Source: Diplonema japonicum (Eukaryota; Euglenozoa; Diplonemea; Diplonemida; Diplonemidae). From it: a stretch of DNA of 64,000 bases. The stretch lies in assembly GCA_964019335.1 (NCBI GenBank), contig OZ025758.1, forward strand, positions 145,183 to 209,182, read 5' to 3'. Below the pieces are notes generated by a model that ran no database searches, was not told where the DNA came from, and saw nothing but the letters and a program-made list of their open reading frames with translations. Both the position numbers and the translations under genes were made by a program. Every line of letters starts with the position of its first letter. The first letter of the stretch is position 1. Below are positions 9,001-15,861 of the stretch, in pieces.

Positions 9001-11233
9001 GCTGCTGCCACGCGCACTTCGTGTTCCCCGCGCACGAACCCTGCGAGGTCAGCGCCCCGCACTCCGTCGGCAGGCAGATCGACGGGCTCGACGTCACGTC
9101 CCAGTGGCACGCCCTGTCTTGGTCGCACCGCAGCTCTCCCAAATGCTTCTGGCACCGGCCCTCCTCGCACTTCGACAGCGGGTCGTTCCACACGCAGAAC
9201 GGGTCGTTCTCGCACTGCTGCATCGTCACGTGCTGGCACTTCTCCTGCGTGCAGTAGTCGACGAGTGTTGAAGGAGGCCCCGCCGGAGCCGGCGTCGTCA
9301 GCGGCACCCACTTGCACCCGGACTCCTGCAAGCACGTCCCCTCCTTCGTGTGCAGGCAAGCCTTCGGGTTGCACGCGGGCGCCCGCATCACGTCGAACTC
9401 GCACACGTTCAGGAAGCAGTAGTCCGGGTTCCCGGCGGGAGGGCTGCACGGCGCGGGCATCTCCACCGCCACCGCCACGCACGCCTGCTCGTTCGTGTGC
9501 GTCCTGCAAGGGTTCTCCACGCAGGTCGACGGGGTCGCCCACATCACGTTCCACAAACACTTCGAGTCGCTCCTGCAGGACGACGCGTCCGTGTGGCCCG
9601 CGCACCCGGCAGGCTCCCTCCTGCAGTCCGACCCGTCCCACGCGCAACCGGCGCGGGCCAAACACGTCGTCTGCGTGCACAGCACGTAGCACTCCGACAC
9701 CTGACACAGCGGCGTCTTCGAGGTGTCCCAGAAGCAGGCGCTGTCCGCCATGCACGACCCCTCGTCGCCGTTCCCGGAGCACAGGGGCTTGCTCGACGGG
9801 TCGAGGCACCGTCCGGACTCCCACGCGCACTTCGGCGAGGCGGCGAGGCACCTGCACTTCTCCGTCACGTCGCTGCACACAAGCGTCTGGCACTTCTTGT
9901 CCCCGGCGATCTGGGAGTTCCAGTGGCACGGTCCGCCCGTCGTCCTGTCGGCGTTGCAGTCCTGCTCCTCCACGTGCGTCACCGCGCAGTAGTTGTCCAC
10001 GCACTCCGCGGGGCGCTTCCTCGTGTCCCAGTCGCATCCCAGGTCCGCCTCGCAGGTCGGCTCCGTCGGGTACGAGTGGCACCCCCAGTCCACGCACACC
10101 CCGTCCTTCTGAGAGATGTCCCACTTGCACGAGCCGATCGGGAGCTGCGCCTCGCACGCCCCCTGGTTCGTCGCCCCGCCGCACCCGGAGGTCAAGACCT
10201 GCGACCCGTACACGTCGTCCTTGTTCACGCACAGGTCGCCGACACCCCCCCACTCGCACACGTACCCTTCGATGTTCGTGTGGGCGTTCGGGTAGTCGTT
10301 CCACTCGCCGTTCCCGTAGTAGTGTCCGTAGTCCTCACCGGTCGTGTCGCACGTCCCGGGGCAGGTCTTCGAGTACTCGTTCGGCTCTCCGGACTCCCAG
10401 TTCGTGAAGGCTCCCGCTGCAGGTTGGAAGCCCGCGCCCTTCCCGGTCCCGATCAGGGTCCCCTGCCCGCAGTCTGGTCCGGAGCACGGCGTCTTCGTCG
10501 CGGGGAGCGGGTACCCCAGGTCGCAGGCCGAACGCTGGGCCCCCGTCGCCGCCACGTTGTAAGGCGGGCACCCCTCGGGACCCGTCAGCCAGCGCCACTC
10601 CCCCTCCTGCGCCAGATCCCCGCTTCCGATCCACCCCTCGCCGTGCAGCTTCGCCGAGGCCACATCCTGCTCGTCCTGCGAAGTGATGGTGATGAGGTAC
10701 CCCACGAGCCCCAGCACATCCTTCGAGGTGTCCGCGCACTCCGCCTGCGCCTCGTCCCAGTGGCAGTTCCCTGCTGTGTTGCAGTTCACGCTGTTCTTCG
10801 GGTAGTACTCGTAGAAGTTTCCGGTGTGTGTGGAGTACATGGCGTGCCCGAAGTTGTAGGTCAAGCGGCGGGAGGTTCCAGCTCCCGACGTCGACTTGAA
10901 GGTCACAGACGAGATCGCCTGCGCGTACTCGTCGATCGTCGCATCCCCTGACATCTGCAGGATCCCCGTTGTCCTGTCGAAGGTGGGGGTGATCCCGAGC
11001 CCCGCACACGCTCCACAGGTCAGCGTGTCCGCCGCAGGGTCGAACCCATCCTCCACGTCCACCACGGACCCGCTGATCTTCGTCCCACAGCTGCACGCAC
11101 CAGACGTGAAGGTGATGTCCGCACACTTCACGTCAGGGAACGGCGTCATGGGCACTCCCTGGTTGTACGCTGCCCCGAAGCACGAGGCTGCTAGCGACAG
11201 CAGCACCGCAGGGCGGTGCAATGCATGCGCCAT
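1..11233 (-). CDS. Giant secreted multi-VWA, C-type-lectin, cysteine-rich protein (3' end beyond window)
   Basis: One reading frame runs from the ATG at 11233-11231 to the left edge (over 3740 codons) with no stop seen; I checked that all five VWA metal-ion sites fall in this same frame. The N-terminus (MAHALHRPAVLLSLAASCFG) is a signal peptide. A C-type lectin-like domain lies at about 10830-10220, with WIG, EGEWRW, NWESGEPNE and GEWND motifs. Five von Willebrand A domains follow at about 8880-8060, 6870-6080, 4950-4200, 3310-2590 and 1690-970, each opening with a MIDAS motif such as DVAFVLDGSGSM; domain 3 reads FDGSSSM. Between them are dozens of short modules of the form C-x-x-D-x-x-C-x-W-D. 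Three or more EGF-like repeats (DECVVQTCPTC) follow in the last 600 bases. MIDAS sites bind a divalent cation and protein ligands, so an adhesive surface or matrix role is inferred. Coding GC is very high. The C-terminus, and any membrane anchor, is not visible. Confidence 0.88.
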   Translation of the reverse strand, partial: MAHALHRPAVLLSLAASCFGAAYNQGVPMTPFPDVKCADITFTSGACSCGTKISGSVVDVEDGFDPAADTLTCGACAGLGITPTFDRTTGILQMSGDATIDEYAQAISSVTFKSTSGAGTSRRLTYNFGHAMYSTHTGNFYEYYPKNSVNCNTAGNCHWDEAQAECADTSKDVLGLVGYLITITSQDEQDVASAKLHGEGWIGSGDLAQEGEWRWLTGPEGCPPYNVAATGAQRSACDLGYPLPATKTPCSGPDCGQGTLIGTGKGAGFQPAAGAFTNWESGEPNEYSKTCPGTCDTTGEDYGHYYGNGEWNDYPNAHTNIEGYVCEWGGVGDLCVNKDDVYGSQVLTSGCGGATNQGACEAQLPIGSCKWDISQKDGVCVDWGCHSYPTEPTCEADLGCDWDTRKRPAECVDNYCAVTHVEEQDCNADRTTGGPCHWNSQIAGDKKCQTLVCSDVTEKCRCLAASPKCAWESGRCLDPSSKPLCSGNGDEGSCMADSACFWDTSKTPLCQVSECYVLCTQTTCLARAGCAWDGSDCRREPAGCAGHTDASSCRSDSKCLWNVMWATPSTCVENPCRTHTNEQACVAVAVEMPAPCSPPAGNPDYCFLNVCEFDVMRAPACNPKACLHTKEGTCLQESGCKWVPLTTPAPAGPPSTLVDYCTQEKCQHVTMQQCENDPFCVWNDPLSKCEEGRCQKHLGELRCDQDRACHWDVTSSPSICLPTECGALTSQGSCAGNTKCAWQQPDVCVLTGCDKHSGKKCDCVQDPACTWVVDKTGANGHCSKTTFSTCPDLDVAFVLDGSGSMSRSFGNHPHGFYGLMETLRDWVRTLPLTGEDHTVGASSSAKGGGFRLTFIQFSKAEAKPSEDHPTNCAVGQCTDGLLSGDINELMGDIDWHEANYQSQWTYIHDALMDVADHTFLPSQSPPHRKHVVIIIADGGLTDYDGDACSAGTSCGQCPRGCDSRWKPSYPRILDDAQQKLRDEDVVVFGIIMRRFSYHTFQDDNAEAKLKPLVSTPRDDHFMNLMLDEIPGEVLEPFCDPTSKFGKVLVSPVTATHFQCATWGFKDECNADPVCEWQTPRLSSCSSGTGCPKLNCQGIPQQYKGMYDCEKCKLQRATIICGSSVKSAIRGTCSETHCAKCCDKSCCDADPTCNWKTPDNVCVRKVCEYTDQQACVNDPDLLCKWDGTKCDPKPCGAIFVREKCLKAPNADCQWDTAVDPPVCKPVATCTATTDAAACKSDPNCAWDCENSVCRDTRCPYPTPGSCAVSSDCEWTGVMCVEKKCTVARTQADCKACDSCSWNAASSVCSQDRCQPLNQPDCGRQTGLCHWDATKNECVPDYCPQYGDDEVKCDHDPRCHWSSGTTPASCQPTVCTTKHNTKYPGLGPNPTTMGTIDQGACTSDPECRPGSDNKGPYCYPARCSDHTNNCDCAADKKCYWDPSVTPPAPKCKDVQTSSCPDLDVAFVLDGSGSMNARFGSHPNGYYGMLEMLRDWMRTLPLTGEDNTVGVNSKVTGGTFRLAFVQFSIENEYWVCRNGADGCDGRKYRKQCPMPRLSGGRTCSNGQLTGDLSELENDLDWHETNHMSSLTYMAAALEDAVDIFHGSPSHRAHVLVIITDGQMNPLEPQKSTEIPPIRRKLDAEGVVTFGVVVRKGRQHTQADIEAEETLKPITSDDHDDHFVNVPLDDMLDEVFNDFCNPAGRFGAAIAQQVQIQNNGGGGGSTTTNPPAQSGAVPCSKWGVKLECRSDQACDWKTPAPSSCPGNNGCRNLNCLELPSAQRAAGMSCSNCLLSGGAVSCSFGTNNPVGSGYCGATKCEEHCSQGPCEQDTANDCFWDVDRCQRKVCQYPDKNRCESDPDSMCMWDTSKVPATCVPKTCLHFSQGTCNADKSCQWDPASQTCKDKTPDCGTIYDKLDCLNHVSGSCDWDCDADKCVKKVCGETSQGACQGSPAGCSWDAGSGACQKTRCTTAFTENACISDEACVWSGSSCAESKCYKHATEPTCDRDTDCHWDPTGCAGCKEKYCFKTFKDSGSCNADPKGQCTWDTANNKCVNKLCDTYNNPAMGPNRMCDCQADPRCVVDRSNPSNPVCRDQTFTQCPDLDVVVAFDGSSSMKKRFGTHPNGFDGLMEALRDWVTALPLTGERAGVPSTDRNGKVRVAFNQWDKGVRLAECPSCACVPAPGTTGDGIPTNSVMNRQGMNRPADNCGKLTGDRGQLHADIDWHESVGRRSQTLVKEAEEFAGEVFKESPSYRKKILLIFTDGRIQDKGSLGPAGAVLRAEGVQTFGIVLSRGNPTNKDQQNLEILKEIVTPPEDSHALMMQIDEAHQVLDDFCNPNSVFGALITSGSSTNGGGGGGSGSAVHSPACNTIQRTADCEARKTCEWSGLAAACTDHPCFRHCSETDCVADTTNKCKFNSGTLQCEKSACTDNTNAPDCRNSGCTWDPSKNPPCYDGPCQATDRMTCNNLGPQCTWDASIRPTAMCVKTPCFYPSKAPCAADANCEWDEVCADPSDQKCVPKRCSQPGHQTQAGCVADSWCVWTSSLTCELGLCAKYPTEKCCDHNDACHWSVTTFPPVCTEKYCPRTYPSQGTKTQCDADSKCMWDSGKLLCVEEDCSKLAKCPCRAHPDCYWDAQHNKCTDQKFGGCPTMDVVMLLDGSGSMDAWFGNHPHGFYGLIEILRDWVRTLPLTGEPAGTNTGPGPASGGLRLGFVQFSGQNPWRRRRGRSEAIQTPGGVGTGGHLSGDLREINRDLDWHERNYMGEGTMIEKGLVMVGDMFDASHQHAVRPRVLIIFTDGKIYDPNKLAPARRVLDQEDVQTFGIVLRKQQQHTKADWDAEATLKPITSDPHDDHFQNLMLDEVPGSVLGDICDPNGKWGHLVAALAKKTGGGGGTQTQGGKHQPCRNYNDPHTCSVDPGCEWHPAGFECKDSPCMAHCDKTSCVKDLTNLCTWNGQECWKDTKCAYTDRTSCLSSPDLCTWDKTGKCVSPPCTPNKNQADCNADQNGCSWVPNPNGGGNSICVVSPCSSAFQSTCLADPNCKWDYPLCGSTTNLQCMQKGCDTIGSRSTCTADVHCVWDPALSSCKDRQCAQFRTERCCDKDPLCKWDPAASPALCAVKKCPAIKTQKKCDTQSDCMWDATANPAHCTDLDCSKFPNMCPCNQHSKCYWKPGAGTTGAGGCVTIQFGECPTLDIVLVLDGSGSMAARFGNHPHGFDALMEMMRDWIRTLPLNGEPATVGINSKQGNGGVRVGMVQFSGRNRRRSEARKTPWGKGTAGRLSGVLPELEDDIDWHEDNYMGEGTMIEMGLSMAADIFHESPVDGRQRVLFIFTDGKIYDPNSLSGARAELDREGVQTFGIVVRKAVQHTKADWDAEATLKPITSDPHDDHFKNVMIDEVPDLMRGICDPNGPWGHLIVKNPPQPSSGYHLPCPDYKTQGTCKKDPGCSWSDVGAVCLNSPCLMHCSDSACRADPNNKCTWVNGSICTNAPDPKCDCEFNTGDPVYDEQMCRSDPKCQWDAASGACQHDQCAPGNVGALTCGAKNQKCVDPNPAPCKDDWHCDCVPPAVRVGGGSPGKFAAQCELDECVVQTCPTCARTTCSDANQDCNDPNPTTTSLNDWTCTCRDPYKGMAVANAAVCQLDECVVQTCPTCAKTTCSDKGQTCHDPDTTTLSDWTCTCPPPSTQSMLTAAVPSCDVDECKLHKSTCENADQTCLDPNPAKLGDWMCKCKPPTNGSATAQVAWCQLDECVV

Positions 11234-11373
11234 CTTCTCACACGAGTTTTTGCTTTTTGTTTGAACTCCCTTATATCCGGGTGTTCAGTAGTAGTAGCTT
11301 TTGTTGTCTCTCGATGGATATATAGTTTTTTGTGTGTATGGGGGGGGGGGGGGGGGGAGAACCTTTGGTGTGT

Positions 11374-11638
11374 TTGAGTTGTATTGGATAAGCACGTGGG
11401 GAATAAAAAAAAAGCAGAAAAAAGAAAGAAGTGTAGGGATGAAATGAAATGGTTTCAAAAGAGCTTTGGTGTAAAATGAAACAAAATGTTTGAATCTCAT
11501 TTGACATTGGGAGTCAGAGAGAGTGCATGTTGTTTCAATTTTATCAATCGGGGGAAGGGGGTGAGGAGGGCGACCGCAAAGGACAGCACTTGTTCAAAAA
11601 AAAAAAAAAGATAAAAATGAACGAGTGTCATAAAATTT
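11374..11638. repeat. Direct repeat copy A, upstream of the giant VWA gene
   Basis: About 265 bases closely matching 14268-14548. Shared landmarks in the same order are GTTTGAGTTGTATTGGATAA, GAAATGGTTTCAAAAGAGCT, GACATTGGGAGTCAGAGAGA, GCGACCGCAAAGGACAGCAC and GAACGAGTGTCATAAAAT. Differences are mostly homopolymer lengths and one short insertion in copy B. It starts about 140 nt upstream of the VWA gene ATG and lies just 3' of the ankyrin gene. The rest of the gap 11234-11832 is AT-rich, with a 17-base G run at 11341-11357. Confidence 0.9.
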
Positions 11639-11832
11639 ACGTGACGAGCAATACTGATGTGGTGATTCTATGCGATGCAAGTAGGGAAAGGTGGCACACA
11701 CAAGGAAATGAAATGAAAACTATTCTTTTAAGGTATGCGTTTTTGCGCTCACTGGCCGCGCTGTGAAAAGAAACAGGTGGCTGAAATGTTGTAAGTGGGA
11801 ACAAACAGAAGAGACGACAACACACTCGCTCT

Positions 11833-14211
11833 TCACTGCCTTTCATCGTGGTCTTCGTACTTCCTTTTCACACCCCTCCTTTCGGGAGAAGCCACCTTGC
11901 GCCTTGCCAGAAGAAGCGCCCGAATGGACTCAATGTTACTCCCCTCAGCCGCGTAGAACAGTGGGGTGAACCCCTCCCCGTCCCTCACACAAGGGTCCTG
12001 CTCGTAGGAATCCAGTAGCAGCTGCATCGCCTCAGTACAGTTTCCAGCAGCCATGTGCAAAGGAGTAAGCCCCCCATTGTCCCGCACACAAGGGTCCTGC
12101 TTGTATTCATCGATGAGGAACTTCACCACCTTCACGCTCTTACTTGCTGCATAGTGCAACGGTGTCTCGCCATAGTTGTTCATCATGCCAGCATCCAGTT
12201 TGCACTCATCGAGCAGGTACATCATCACCTCCATGCACCCCTCACTTGCTGCTACGTGCATGGTGGCTCTTCCGATGTCTGATTCGATGTAAGGGTCAAG
12301 CTTGCACTCTTTGACAAAGAACTTCACCACATCAACTTTGTTCTCCATTGCCGCCCTGTGCAAGGGTGTCATGCCTGTCCCATCCTTCATCCCAGGGTCA
12401 AGTTTGCAGACTTCAGTGAGATACCTGACCACCTCCAGCTGTCCACCCTCTGCTGCGATGTCCATGGGTGCTATGCCGCCAGTGTTCCTTGAGCCAGGGT
12501 TTTGCTTGTGAACTTCGACAAGGTGCCTCACTGCCTCCAGCTGACCATCTCGTGCTGCATACATAATCGGTGTGAATACCTTGTCCTCGACAGTCAGCTC
12601 CTGTTTGTAAACATTGACGAGACAGTCCATTGCTGCTAGCTCGCCTGTTTGCGCAGCAAAGTGGAGAGGTGTGGTGCCCTTCTGGTCCCTTGCCCCAGGG
12701 TCCAACTTGTACTCGTCGATGAGAAACCTCATTGCCTCCACGTGACCATTAATTGCTGCCACATGAAGGTAGGAGGTTCTTTCATCATCCACAAGGCTTG
12801 GGTCAAGCTTGCACTCTTCGATGAAATACCTCATCACATCAACATGGTTCTTCATTACCGCCAAGTACAAGCCTCTCCTGTTCTTCATCCCACCAGGGTC
12901 AACCTTGCAGACTTCAGTGAGATACCTGACCACATGCAAGTGGTTGTGACACGCAGCAAGGTCTATGGGTGCCATGCCTCTATTGTTTCTTAAATTGGGA
13001 TCTGCCTTTAAGTCACTCACGAGCCACTCCAGTGATTGAAGACTCCCCTCTACCGCTGCGTAGTGGACGAGAGTTGCACCGCAGGGATCCACAATTGTAG
13101 GGTCTTGCTTGCACTCTTCGATGAAATACCTCATCACATCAACGTTGTTCCTCATTGCCGCCCTGTGCAAGGGTGTCGTGCCTGTCCCATCCTTCATCCC
13201 AGGGTCAACCTTGCAGACTTCAGTGAGATACCTGACCACATGCAAGTGGTTGTGACACGCAGCAAGGTCTATGGGTGCCATGCCTCTATTGTTTGGCAAA
13301 TAAGGATCCAACTTAAAGTCACTCACGAGCCACTCCAATGATTGAAGCCTTCCCGCTTCCGCTGCGTAGTGGACGAGAGTTGCACCGCAGGGTTCCACAA
13401 ATGTAGGGTCTTGCTTGCACTCCTCAATGAGGTACTTCATCGCCTCGAACTGACCTTTTGTGAGAAGGACTGCAACAAGGCCATCGGCAGTCGGGGTCGC
13501 AGGGTCTATCTTGCACACCTCAATGAGGTACCTCAAGGCCTCCACGTGACCACCCAGTGCCGCCCTGTGAATGTGAGCATAGCCCTCATCGTCCTCACCG
13601 CTCGGGTCAAGCTTGCACTCTTCGATGAAATACCTCACCACATCAACTTTGTTCTCCATTGCCGCCCTGTGCAAGGGTGTCATGCCTGTCCCATCCTTCA
13701 TCCCAGGGTCAAGTTTGCAGACTTCGCTGAGATACCTGACCACCTCCAGCTGTCCCCCCTCTGCTGCGATGTCCATGGGTGCGAAGCCTCTTGTGGTCCT
13801 TGAGCCAGGGTTTTGCTTGTGAACTTCGACAAGGTGCCTCACTGCCTCCAGCTGACCATCTCGTGCTGCATACATAATCGGTGTGAATACCTTGTCCTCG
13901 ACAGTCAGCTCCTGCTTGTAAACATTGACGAGACAGTCTATTGCCGCAAGCTTGCCTGTTTGCGCAGCAAAGTGGAGAGGTGTGGTGCCATTCGTGTCCC
14001 TTGCCCCAGGGTCCAGCTTGTACTCGTCGATGAGGAGCCTCATGGCGGCGACCTGACCGTGCCTTGCTGCAGTGTGCAAAGCTGTCACGCCACGCGGACC
14101 AGTCACACTTCTGTGCACCCCGTACTTCTGGATGATTGCCTTCATGTGTTGCAGGTCGCCTCTCGCAGCAGCTGACTTCACCTCGCCAAACACTTCATTG
14201 TCCTCAACCAT
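11833..14211 (-). CDS. Ankyrin-repeat protein, 792 aa
   Basis: A single uninterrupted frame made almost wholly of ankyrin repeats (roughly 20 units of 33-36 residues, with TPLHRAA, TPLHFAA and TPLHMAA signatures) from about residue 30 to 775, then a short basic tail (KRKYEDHDERQ). There is no signal peptide or membrane segment, so it is probably a cytosolic or nuclear binding protein; the partner cannot be told. Units end in a family-specific EECKLDP or EVCKLDP helix-loop. A block of several repeats is present twice: the DNA around 12311-12720 is nearly identical to 13613-14030, which indicates recent internal duplication. The gene is bracketed by the two direct repeats at 11374 and 14268, and coding GC is lower than in its neighbours. 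Confidence 0.9.
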   Translation of the reverse strand: MVEDNEVFGEVKSAAARGDLQHMKAIIQKYGVHRSVTGPRGVTALHTAARHGQVAAMRLLIDEYKLDPGARDTNGTTPLHFAAQTGKLAAIDCLVNVYKQELTVEDKVFTPIMYAARDGQLEAVRHLVEVHKQNPGSRTTRGFAPMDIAAEGGQLEVVRYLSEVCKLDPGMKDGTGMTPLHRAAMENKVDVVRYFIEECKLDPSGEDDEGYAHIHRAALGGHVEALRYLIEVCKIDPATPTADGLVAVLLTKGQFEAMKYLIEECKQDPTFVEPCGATLVHYAAEAGRLQSLEWLVSDFKLDPYLPNNRGMAPIDLAACHNHLHVVRYLTEVCKVDPGMKDGTGTTPLHRAAMRNNVDVMRYFIEECKQDPTIVDPCGATLVHYAAVEGSLQSLEWLVSDLKADPNLRNNRGMAPIDLAACHNHLHVVRYLTEVCKVDPGGMKNRRGLYLAVMKNHVDVMRYFIEECKLDPSLVDDERTSYLHVAAINGHVEAMRFLIDEYKLDPGARDQKGTTPLHFAAQTGELAAMDCLVNVYKQELTVEDKVFTPIMYAARDGQLEAVRHLVEVHKQNPGSRNTGGIAPMDIAAEGGQLEVVRYLTEVCKLDPGMKDGTGMTPLHRAAMENKVDVVKFFVKECKLDPYIESDIGRATMHVAASEGCMEVMMYLLDECKLDAGMMNNYGETPLHYAASKSVKVVKFLIDEYKQDPCVRDNGGLTPLHMAAGNCTEAMQLLLDSYEQDPCVRDGEGFTPLFYAAEGSNIESIRALLLARRKVASPERRGVKRKYEDHDERQ

Positions 14212-14267
14212 GTTATTTCTTTTGTCAATAAAGCACAGAATTCTGTTAAAAAGGGAGTCTTTTAGGT

Positions 14268-14548
14268 TGTGTTTGAGTTGTATTGGATAAGCACGTGAGT
14301 AGGAAAAAAGAAAGAAGTGTAGAGATGAAATGAAATGGTTTCAAAAGAGCTTTGGTGTAAAATGAAACAAAATGTTTGAATCTCATTGACATTGGGAGTC
14401 AGAGAGAGTGCATGTTGTTTCAATTTTATCAATCAGGGGAAGGGGGGGGGGGGGGGTGAGGAAGGAAGTGTCCTGACAACAATTCTGCGACCGCAAAGGA
14501 CAGCACTTGTTCAAAAAAAAGATAAAAATGAACGAGTGTCATAAAATA
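14268..14548. repeat. Direct repeat copy B, upstream of the ankyrin gene
   Basis: Second copy of the module at 11374-11638, in the same orientation, starting 57 nt upstream of the ankyrin ATG. It has an extra segment (GGAAGTGTCCTGACAACAAT) and a longer G run. The remaining gap up to 14799 is purine-rich with a CTTT microsatellite at about 14751-14790 and no gene that I can see. Confidence 0.9.
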
Positions 14549-14799
14549 TATTCAAGAAAAAAAGAGAAAAAGAGAGGGAGAAAAGAGAAGAATGAAAGAA
14601 AAGATATCAAAACAAACGTCGCGGCAGCTGTAGGTGGGAAGAAAAGAATGTGTTATAAAAAAAACCCCCCCCACAAAACCCTCTGGTGTGTCACAGCATT
14701 CAGGGATGGAATCCTGAGCAAAGACTGACGGCTTGCTTTGGTTTTTTTTTTCTTTCTTTCTTTCTTTCTTTCTTTTTTTTTTTTTTTTAAACCCCCTTT

Positions 14800-15861
14800 T
14801 CAGCCAATCTTCTCACCGCCCCAGTAGTTAGCCTCGGGCTTCAAGCACTGTGCGTACCACCTGCTCTGCTTGTAGCACCCAGCTCCGGGGGTGCAACAGC
14901 TCGGTGTCTTCAAACAGTTTCCCCACAGGGGGACAACGAAGGAACAACTGCCAGGGGACGGGGGAGGGGTGGCAGGAGGAGGAGGCGGTGTGGAAGGGAC
15001 CGGTGTGGGGACAGGGGTAGGGGGCGAGGGTGTCGGGACGGGCGAGGGTGTGGGAACAGGTGTGGGGAGGGGCGTCGGAGGGGCTGTCGGAGGGGTGGGT
15101 GTCAAGTTCGCTGGGGTGCAGTGCGCAAACCACCTGTTCACCTGGTGGCACTTGGCTCCAGGTGCACAGCAGTGTGTTTCGGTGGTGCATGTTGCCCAGA
15201 GAGGGATCACACGAGAGCATGAGGCAGGAGGGGGGACAGGGACAGGGACAGGTGGAACAGGGACAGGTGGGCTGTTACCACCACCACCACCACTACCACT
15301 ACCAAAGTCCAAGTCGATGGCGTTGTAGAAGGTGTTGGCAGTGTCACCCACATCCCAGACAGCGAGGACGACGTGGTAGCCCGCCTTGGAGGGGAGGGTG
15401 CAGGAGTGCGTCGTCAGGATCTGCGGGTTCATCATGTTCCCCATCACGGAGCAGAAGGGGGTCCCTTCGAAGCTGCTCCTCGCAAGCGGTGCCTCCTGGT
15501 CCCATCCGTCCCTCGTGATGTAGTACCGCCAGTCCAGAGTCGCGTGGTTCGCCTGGAACCACCAAGTGAAGTCTGTCCTCCCAGCTGACGCTGCTGTCTT
15601 CGCCCACCTCGTCGAAGACTGCTCGTTCAGAGGGGTCCACCGGGAGCTCCCCGCTGCAGCCAGCGTCCCGTCAGGAGGCCCGCTCACAGGGTACCTGTCC
15701 GGACCCTCCACGCTCTGGGGCTCGTACTGCACCGCACCGCAGTTCTGGTTCTCCCCCCCGGTCCTGCACATGTAGTTCCTCGATGGAGGGACCTTCACGT
15801 ACCCGTGGCCCTCCACACCTGACGCTGCAAGCAGCACGGGGAGCGCAAGGCGTTGTAACAT
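14800..15861 (-). CDS. AA10 lytic polysaccharide monooxygenase with two CBM1-like modules, 353 aa
   Basis: The signal peptide (MLQRLALPVLLAASGVEG) ends directly before HGYVKVPPSR, so the mature protein starts with the histidine needed for the copper histidine brace. The second brace histidine is in QANHATLDWRYYIT, and the axial aromatic region is DTANTFYNAIDLDF. PFCSVM and HSCTLP supply the usual disulfide cysteines. This is the chitin- or cellulose-oxidising AA10 family, common in bacteria. After a Gly-rich linker come two six-cysteine modules of about 35 residues with a W...C...CC...C...RW(F/Y)A.C pattern, like fungal CBM1 but not identical, separated by a Pro/Thr/Val-rich linker. It is expected to be secreted and to cleave crystalline chitin or cellulose by oxidation. 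It ends in TGA. Substrate and CBM family need a profile search. Confidence 0.93.
   Translation of the reverse strand: MLQRLALPVLLAASGVEGHGYVKVPPSRNYMCRTGGENQNCGAVQYEPQSVEGPDRYPVSGPPDGTLAAAGSSRWTPLNEQSSTRWAKTAASAGRTDFTWWFQANHATLDWRYYITRDGWDQEAPLARSSFEGTPFCSVMGNMMNPQILTTHSCTLPSKAGYHVVLAVWDVGDTANTFYNAIDLDFGSGSGGGGGNSPPVPVPPVPVPVPPPASCSRVIPLWATCTTETHCCAPGAKCHQVNRWFAHCTPANLTPTPPTAPPTPLPTPVPTPSPVPTPSPPTPVPTPVPSTPPPPPATPPPSPGSCSFVVPLWGNCLKTPSCCTPGAGCYKQSRWYAQCLKPEANYWGGEKIG

Noticed and set aside
4259-9271. 1670-codon open frame on the plus strand (and several other long plus and minus frames in 1-11 kb)
   Set aside because: It is a shadow of the GC-rich VWA gene. Its translation is Arg/Val/Ala/Leu-rich with no domains, whereas the minus frame shows signal peptide, lectin and VWA motifs throughout.
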